A stretch of 8,237 bases of DNA from a bacterium (GTDB lineage Bacteria; Cyanobacteriota; Vampirovibrionia; Gastranaerophilales; Gastranaerophilaceae). The DNA is taken from NCBI GenBank assembly GCA_017477685.1, contig JAFUUT010000092.1:1-8237 (forward strand). Direction: 5' to 3'. The position numbers and the translations under genes are program-made. This document shows, piece by piece, positions 1 to 4,025 of this stretch. The stretch's first letter is position 1. Every line of letters starts with the position of its first letter. A model generated the notes under the pieces. The model did no database searches. It was given only the letters and a program-made list of their open reading frames with translations, and was not told the origin of the DNA.

Positions 1-68
1 ATATCCGAAAAAAAGCAACAAATAGTTATTTCATATTTGAGTTTGGAGGGAATTTGACCAAAAGCCAT
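1..68 (-). CDS. Possible start of a further gene in the leftward operon, cut by the window edge
   Basis: After the stop of the LapA-like gene, an ATG at 68 opens a frame that stays open to the window edge (22 full codons, beginning MAFGQIPSKLKYEI). It lies 9 nt beyond the preceding stop and on the same strand, as expected for the next operon member. There is no clear SD before it, and 22 codons are too few for recognition. In this AT-rich sequence such a short open stretch can occur by chance, so the call is weak. A promoter-like TATAAT (72-67) overlaps this ATG, which could instead mean that transcription restarts here for a gene further left. Confidence 0.3.
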   Translation of the reverse strand, partial: MAFGQIPSKLKYEITICCFFSD

Positions 69-77
69 TATACAGAT

Positions 78-512
78 TTATCCTTTGAGATTTTCAACTT
101 CGGCACTGAGTTCTTTTATTTGAACTTCCATTTTTGTGCGTTCATCAACAACGGTATTGAAAGCATTCTCCAAAGTTTTAATCTTAGCTTCAAGAACTTT
201 TACTTTTGAAGCACTCGCTTCACCTGTCACACAAGTTTTTTCAAGTTCTCTTTTATATGCTTTCATTTTATCATTTTGAATTCCTAAAAATAGGGCCACT
301 GTTCCGGCTCCGGCAAAAAGTCCAAGAATAAATGTTATCATAGTATAAATACCCACATTCAAAGACTTGCTTACGTACATATTAGAAGCATCAAGCGTAT
401 ACGCATAACCTTTTAAATAATGAATATCCACCGGATTGGTAATATTCATCAGAGCAATATAACCCATCCCCAATATTATAGCGATACTTATTATAAAAAA
501 TATTCTTTTCAT
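78..512 (-). CDS. LapA/DUF1049-like small membrane protein with C-terminal coiled coil
   Basis: A 144-residue protein with two hydrophobic segments (about residues 4-23 and 54-78), a loop of about 30 residues between them, and a charged heptad-like C-terminal helix (about 80-143) rich in Lys, Glu and Leu. Two membrane helices followed by a cytoplasmic coiled coil is the layout of the lipopolysaccharide-assembly protein A domain family (LapA/YciS, DUF1049), common in Gram-negative bacteria and cyanobacteria. The match here rests on topology, not on a diagnostic motif, so an unrelated membrane protein is possible. The start at 512 directly abuts the rluD stop (TAG then ATG), and an AGGAGA site lies inside the end of rluD, so translation is probably coupled. 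If it is LapA-like, the likely role is in envelope or LPS assembly; this is inference. Confidence 0.5.
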   Translation of the reverse strand: MKRIFFIISIAIILGMGYIALMNITNPVDIHYLKGYAYTLDASNMYVSKSLNVGIYTMITFILGLFAGAGTVALFLGIQNDKMKAYKRELEKTCVTGEASASKVKVLEAKIKTLENAFNTVVDERTKMEVQIKELSAEVENLKG

Positions 513-1430
513 CTATACTCTCCTATTTCTAAAATATTTTAATACCTTTTCCAATTTATCATCAGGCGGAATCTCTAATTCTATTATAGATGATGAAAAA
601 GGTTTTGTAAATTTTAAATAAAAGGATTGTAAAACCTGTTCTTGAGTTTTTACCTTTCCCTCTCCCGCGCCGTACAATGTATCATTGTACACCGGATGAT
701 TTTTATAGCTTGTATGAACTCTAATCTGATGAGTTCTGCCGGTTACAAGAGTAAGTTCAACATAAGTTGCATCATTTCCGAAATGTTCCAGCACTTTCAA
801 TTTCGTTAAACTAGGTCTTCCATCTGACCGTACAGCCATTTTTTTAGGATTAACATTATTTCGTCCGATAGGCTCGGATATTACGTCATTTTCATTCGGA
901 TAAAAACCTTTTAAAACTGCATGATATTTTTTTGTTAATTGATGTTCTTTAATAATATTAGCCAAATACTCATGAGTTTTATTATTTTTAGCAATCATCA
1001 AAAGTCCGGAAGTATTTCTGTCCAGCCTATGAACAATTCCTCTGCGAAATTCTCCGTTAGTATCGGACAAATTATCACCATATTTATATAACAAGGCATT
1101 GACTAAAGTTCCGGAAGTTTCAATAAAAGTAGGATGAGTCAACATGCCTGAGGGTTTATTCACAACAGCCATATTTTCATCTTCCCAGACCACATCCAAC
1201 GGAATATTTTCAGGCTCCAGCGTAATAAATTTTTCAGGCTCAAGATTTTCAAACTCAACCCTATCATCAAATTTTAAACTGTAAGAAGATTTTTTTTCTT
1301 CATCGTTTACAAGAACTTTACCTGACTTTATTGCATTTTGAATTTTTGAGCGGGAAATTCCCTCATAAATTTTTGCAAGAAAAACATCCAATCGCGTATT
1401 TATATTATCTTCATCTACAATCAAAAGCAT
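513..1430 (-). CDS. rluD: RluA/RluD-family 23S rRNA pseudouridine synthase
   Basis: A 305-residue enzyme expected to convert specific uridines of large-subunit rRNA to pseudouridine during ribosome assembly. An S4 RNA-binding domain occupies about residues 12-60 (TRLDVFLAK, SRSKIQNAIKSGKVLVN). The catalytic domain follows: NKPSGMLTHP at 91-100, the family signature HRLDRNTSG at 134-142 with catalytic Asp137, KKYHAVLKG near 167-175, and GRTHQIRVH at 231-239. Length and domain order match full-length RluD-type enzymes, and all key motifs are intact. The gene starts 3 nt after the lspA stop with only a weak AGGT upstream, suggesting translational coupling; lspA next to an rluD-like gene is also the arrangement in Bacillus (lspA-ylyB). 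Exact target uridines (RluD type versus RluC or other) cannot be assigned from sequence; the presence of S4 favours RluD or RluC. Confidence 0.93.
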   Translation of the reverse strand: MLLIVDEDNINTRLDVFLAKIYEGISRSKIQNAIKSGKVLVNDEEKKSSYSLKFDDRVEFENLEPEKFITLEPENIPLDVVWEDENMAVVNKPSGMLTHPTFIETSGTLVNALLYKYGDNLSDTNGEFRRGIVHRLDRNTSGLLMIAKNNKTHEYLANIIKEHQLTKKYHAVLKGFYPNENDVISEPIGRNNVNPKKMAVRSDGRPSLTKLKVLEHFGNDATYVELTLVTGRTHQIRVHTSYKNHPVYNDTLYGAGEGKVKTQEQVLQSFYLKFTKPFSSSIIELEIPPDDKLEKVLKYFRNRRV

Positions 1431-1433
1431 AGG

Positions 1434-1895
1434 CTACCTGTTTTTATAGACGAATAAAATTATAATTAACGCTGTAACACCAACAGTTATGAATATATCG
1501 GCAAGATTAAAAATCGGAAAGTTTATAAAATTCAAATGTATATAATCCCTGACATAACCGTAAACAATTCTCTCATGGCAATTTGCCATAATGCCGGCAG
1601 CCAAAAGAGCAACAAAAGAGGATGAAATCAGATGAATATCTTTATTTTTATGCACATACATAAATAGTAATGTAGTCGCAACAATAGAAATTATTATTAA
1701 TAGCTCTCTGGCATTTTCTAACAGACTAAATGCCGCACCGGAATTTTTCAAAAAGGTCAAACTAAAGACAGGATTTGAGTAATTATGACCTGAAGTTACG
1801 CTATCAACAATCAACTGGGAGAAAAATAAAGCCAAAAAGAGCCAAAATACAAAACAAGCTATAAAAAACAGATATTTACATATCGTTGTTTTCAT
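1434..1895 (-). CDS. lspA: Signal peptidase II (prolipoprotein signal peptidase), divergent
   Basis: A 153-residue membrane aspartyl protease that removes the signal peptide from lipid-modified prolipoproteins. Four hydrophobic segments are visible (about 8-30, 63-81, 89-105, 128-149). Family motifs: LTFLKNSGAAFSLL at 46-59, RDYIHL with catalytic Asp117, and FNLADI with catalytic Asp133. I chose the ATG at 1895 because CGGAGG (1902-1907) sits 6 nt upstream; an ATG at 1916 would add seven residues but has no such site. The start overlaps the end of the upstream secreted-protein gene by 20 bp. Two usually conserved spots differ: the N-terminal Asp-Gln-x-Thr-Lys reads Ser26-Gln-Leu-Ile-Val, and the usual Gly-Asn-x-x-Asp-Arg reads Ala104-Asn-Cys-His-Glu-Arg, an Asp-to-Glu change. 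The catalytic pair is intact, so activity is still likely. Confidence 0.9.
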   Translation of the reverse strand: MKTTICKYLFFIACFVFWLFLALFFSQLIVDSVTSGHNYSNPVFSLTFLKNSGAAFSLLENARELLIIISIVATTLLFMYVHKNKDIHLISSSFVALLAAGIMANCHERIVYGYVRDYIHLNFINFPIFNLADIFITVGVTALIIILFVYKNR

Positions 1896-2790
1896 CTTCT
1901 TCCTCCGACTTAACATAATTATTTTTCGGAATTACGTTTACTCTCTTCATAATACACGCAAGCCCGGCCATATATACACGCATCGTATCAATACCAACAT
2001 TCCTGGTTTTTGAAATAGCCATAGAAGAAACAGCATATTCATTCAAGTTATCGGTATTTGCTTTCAGCACACGCTCAAGAACTTGAGTTTCAGGGAATAC
2101 TCTCAATGGCGGATCGGAATTAACGGCAGGATAAGTAACAGGATCTTGAGAAATAGAGCCTACAACATAAGAATCCGGTTCTGCATCAATTTTTACCGTC
2201 ACAGTATATTCTTCAGAGGCAGAAACCTGAGAAGGCGCAAGCAAACTTATATTCATAAATCTTGCATCTCCATACAATAAAGAAGATTCATCGGAAATTA
2301 CAGTTTCACCGGCAATTAGCCATTGCCCGCTTACTTTTGTCAGATGATAAATTTCTCTTGATTTTGAATGTATTTCCCCGGCTAAGGGTCCTATTTCCGT
2401 ATTATCGTAAACGGTTCCTGTTGCAACTTCATCAATAGTTACATTGGCAAAAGAACCATTTATATCCATAGATAAAATTTTTATTTTGTAGGTTAAATCT
2501 GAGCAATCTTCCCATGTTTCTTTAACGCTTTTGAAATATATTTCTTTATTGAAGCCGTCATTATTCATATATGAATCAATGAATAATGGTTTTATTGCTT
2601 CAACATCATGTTTATTTGCAAGAGCAATAAACTTTGAGAAGAATTTTTTAATTTCTTTTGCTTCTCTTTTTTCCGTTTTCTTTTGTTCCATTCTGGATAC
2701 TTTATCTGAAACAAAAGAGGCGCGAGCCGTTTGGAAAGCCGCATTTGCGAATATAAAACATAGTAAACTTAATAAAACTATCTTCTTCAT
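1876..2790 (-). CDS. Secreted NTF2-like protein of unknown function, first gene of the leftward operon
   Basis: A 304-residue protein. Residues 1-24 form a Sec signal peptide (two Lys, hydrophobic core, likely cleavage after ARA at 22-24); there is no lipobox Cys at the cleavage point, so it is probably periplasmic or secreted, not a lipoprotein. Residues of about 40-165 look like an NTF2/SnoaL-like cone domain: a helical start (IKKFFSKFIALANKHDVEAI), then alternating strands ending in SREIYHLTKVSGQWLIAGE. A second, strand-rich part (about 175-290) is unassigned, and the tail is acidic. The frame stays open up to 2838, but the ATG at 2790 begins the signal peptide. No SD precedes it; a TATACT lies 7 nt before the ATG. 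It overlaps lspA by 20 bp. I do not recognise a specific family, and no enzymatic role can be given. Confidence 0.75.
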   Translation of the reverse strand: MKKIVLLSLLCFIFANAAFQTARASFVSDKVSRMEQKKTEKREAKEIKKFFSKFIALANKHDVEAIKPLFIDSYMNNDGFNKEIYFKSVKETWEDCSDLTYKIKILSMDINGSFANVTIDEVATGTVYDNTEIGPLAGEIHSKSREIYHLTKVSGQWLIAGETVISDESSLLYGDARFMNISLLAPSQVSASEEYTVTVKIDAEPDSYVVGSISQDPVTYPAVNSDPPLRVFPETQVLERVLKANTDNLNEYAVSSMAISKTRNVGIDTMRVYMAGLACIMKRVNVIPKNNYVKSEEEDENNDM

Positions 2791-2797
2791 AGGAAAC

Positions 2798-2826
2798 AGT
2801 ATATCCGAAAAATACAAAATTTTTAA
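2798..2826 (-). promoter_or_regulatory. Candidate promoter of the leftward operon, apparently leaderless
   Basis: Reading leftwards, TTAAAA (2826-2821, 4 of 6 to TTGACA), a 17-bp spacer and TATACT (2803-2798, 5 of 6 to TATAAT) form a sigma70-like promoter. The -10 ends only 7 nt before the ATG at 2790, so transcription would begin at or next to the A of the start codon. The gene also has no SD, which agrees with a leaderless mRNA. In such AT-rich DNA, chance matches are common. Confidence 0.4.
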
Positions 2827-2839
2827 TAGTATAAACATA

Positions 2840-2878
2840 GTAAATTTTATAATTGTAAAGTGACGATTTATAATTTAC
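2840..2878. repeat. AT-rich inverted repeat upstream of the leftward operon
   Basis: Left arm 2840-2852 and right arm 2868-2878 share GTAAA/TTTAC and TTATAA/TTATAA, with a 2-nt bulge in the left arm and a 15-nt loop. It lies just upstream of the candidate -35 of the leftward operon, where a regulator could act. Base composition makes such repeats easy to get by chance. Confidence 0.25.
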
Positions 2879-2927
2879 ATGTATCATAAATGCTATTTAC
2901 ATACTTTATATATACAAAAGGGCACTA

Positions 2928-2943
2928 GTTAAGAATTGTTAAC
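2928..2943. promoter_or_regulatory. 16-bp near-perfect palindrome, possible operator
   Basis: GTTAAGAATTGTTAAC is a dyad in which only one symmetric pair (positions 6 and 11) fails to match its complement. It lies in the non-coding region upstream of the leftward operon, about 135 bp from its proposed start site, and upstream of the orphan rightward terminator, so it could control transcription either way. No specific regulator is recognised. Confidence 0.3.
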
Positions 2944-3124
2944 AACATTTTAATCAAAATAGCAATTATTTCTCATGACATACGTTTATATATATGTAAG
3001 GGAAAATTCACGAACCAACAAAAGAAAAATTAAAAGATTCAATTACTTAATCAATTAGGATTTAAGAAATAAAACAAGTTTTTTTTATACTCTCTCTCTC
3101 TTAATATCCTCGTGTTTATTTAAT

Positions 3125-3155
3125 GTTGCCGTTATTTTAATGGCAACTTTTTTTT
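3125..3155 (+). terminator. Rightward intrinsic terminator with no gene upstream of it
   Basis: Arms 3125-3132 and 3140-3147 form an 8-bp stem (GTTGCC/GGCAAC core plus one G-T and one T-A pair) with a 7-nt loop, followed at once by eight T residues (3148-3155). On the minus strand no T tract follows the stem, so it works rightwards. The only gene upstream of it on the left runs the other way, so it must end an unannotated transcript. Confidence 0.75.
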
Positions 3156-3212
3156 AGATTTTGCGTAGAGTGGTGCCGAACGAATGTGAATATAACACGA
3201 TTATGCGAGAAC

Positions 3213-3251
3213 AAAAATGAACGCAGCTTTGAATAATCAAAAAGCTGCGTT
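3213..3251 (-). terminator. Leftward intrinsic terminator of the frameshifted gene
   Basis: Perfect 11-bp stem: 3220-3230 (AACGCAGCTTT) pairs with 3241-3251, with a 10-nt loop. Reading leftwards the stem is followed by CA and then five T residues (3217-3213). It lies about 30 nt after the stop of the frameshifted leftward gene and probably ends its transcript. The rightward side lacks a T run. Confidence 0.75.
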
Positions 3252-3282
3252 ATATTATATAACTATTACATTCTTAATTATA

Positions 3283-3742
3283 TTATGCCCAGAAAATACG
3301 GTCGCTTGCGCCCATTTCTCCAATATTTAAACCACTCCTGGAAACTGAACCTGCATGCGAATCTTTACGTGCATTTGCGGCAATATTCAATAATGCAGGG
3401 AAGAACTCTTTTATTAAATCATATTTAGGCGTCTTGTATATATCGCGAACCTCCAAATTTTGATAATGTCCATAATCTTTTGGAGCATTAGGGCCGTCAT
3501 ACGTTCTTGAATATACATAAACACTTCTAGGAGAAGTAATTTCTAAAACTAAACCTTCATTATTATTAAATATATCTTTTTTTTAATTGCTCTACCACAG
3601 GAGCGTCATCTTCAGAAAGGCTATTTATACTATTTTCATAATATCTTTTTGCTTCCTGACCTTCTTTTGTTTTAGAAAATACGATACTCGCACCAAAATG
3701 AGGTGTAACTTGAGATTGAACACTATTTACAGTTAAATTCAT
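3283..3742 (-). pseudogene. Unknown 152-residue protein gene, frame broken at an A8 tract (frameshifted or slippage-decoded)
   Basis: The ATG at 3742 follows a good SD (AGGAG, 3752-3748). The frame as written encodes 58 residues (MNLTVNSVQSQVTPHFGASI...) and stops at 3568-3566. If the run of eight A residues (3584-3577 on this strand) is read as seven, the frame continues without a stop to TAA at 3285-3283 and gives 152 residues, ending GLNIGEMGASDRIFWA. The restored part has protein-like composition (for example ITSPRSVYVYSRTYDGP and IKEFFPALLNIAANARKDS), and a terminator follows the restored stop, so the long product is surely the ancestral one. I recognise no domain, signal peptide or membrane segment. 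The first 20 residues with a 'PxFGA' run resemble short N-terminal leaders I associate, without certainty, with Gastranaerophilales proteins. The break could be a real mutation, phase variation, polymerase slippage rescue or a sequencing error. Confidence 0.75.
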
Positions 3743-3919
3743 AATAACTCCTTTATTTTATTTATAGCTTACATCATAAGTTATAAAATACAAAAAGATT
3801 TTTTTTTGCTATTTGAACAAAAAATGTAACAAATCTTAATACTATATGGCATCTTGTCCAAGACAGATAACTGTTTTGAAAAGTTGCGATATATTACAAA
3901 TTTTCCTAAATACAAAAAG

Positions 3920-3960
3920 TTTGCTAGAATTTTGCTAGGGAAATGTGACTTTACTATAAA
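3920..3960 (+). promoter_or_regulatory. Sigma70-like promoter of the flagellar operon with a phased direct repeat
   Basis: TTGCTA (3932-3937), a 17-bp spacer and TATAAA (3955-3960) match a housekeeping promoter; the start site would be near 3967, giving a leader of about 55 nt before the flagellar ATG at 4023. The -35 lies inside the second copy of TTTGCTAG (3931-3938); the first copy is exactly 11 bp upstream (3920-3927), one helical turn, so a regulator could bind the pair. A further TTTGCTA is at 3805-3811. No sigma28 (TAAA...GCCGATAA) or sigma54 (GG/GC) element is visible. Confidence 0.6.
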
Positions 3961-3998
3961 AATTATTAAAAAAGTCATGTGCTTAAACGACATTCACT

Positions 3999-4025
3999 GA
4001 GGGGAGATATATCAACAGCAGTATG
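3999..4025 (+). promoter_or_regulatory. Weakly placed ribosome binding site of the full-length switch protein
   Basis: GAGGGGAG (3999-4006) is the only SD-like run before the ATG at 4023, but it ends 16 nt upstream, farther than the usual 5-10 nt. No ATG, GTG or TTG in this frame lies between it and the upstream stop codon at 3984, so 4023 is the only reasonable start. The A/U-rich leader may partly compensate, or full-length protein may be made at a low level relative to the internal start at 4797. Confidence 0.55.

Larger units (their letters stand above)
2827..3282. other. Intergenic region without a convincing protein gene
   Basis: About 450 bp between the leftward operon and the leftward frameshifted gene. 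No frame of credible length or composition is present; a 27-codon frame from 2975 (+) has no SD and looks random. It contains two inverted repeats (2840-2878, 2928-2943), a CT dinucleotide run (3090-3100), a rightward terminator (3125-3155) and a leftward terminator (3213-3251). The rightward terminator suggests a non-coding transcript starting somewhere between about 2880 and 3100, for which I found no convincing promoter. Confidence 0.6.

Noticed and set aside
2791..2838. Upstream extension of the NTF2-like protein to an ATG at 2838
   Set aside because: The added 16 residues precede a clean Lys-Lys plus hydrophobic signal peptide and would cross the proposed promoter; the ATG at 2790 gives a normal exported precursor.
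2531..2863. 110-residue open frame on the + strand opposite the NTF2-like gene
   Set aside because: Antisense to a gene with a clear signal peptide, operon context and overlap with lspA; composition is that of a complementary-strand shadow.
2975..3058. 27-codon frame on the + strand before the orphan terminator
   Set aside because: No SD, random-looking composition (Tyr, Arg, Asn, Lys), and a long gap to the terminator; not supportable as a gene.
3090..3100. CT dinucleotide run as a possible phase-variation repeat
   Set aside because: Only five and a half units and not inside or next to a coding start; kept only as part of the intergenic description.
3781..3993. 70-residue leftward open frame in the flagellar promoter region
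   Set aside because: Composition is typical of AT-rich noise (Phe, Ile, Lys, Ser), there is no SD, and it runs across the flagellar promoter and leader.
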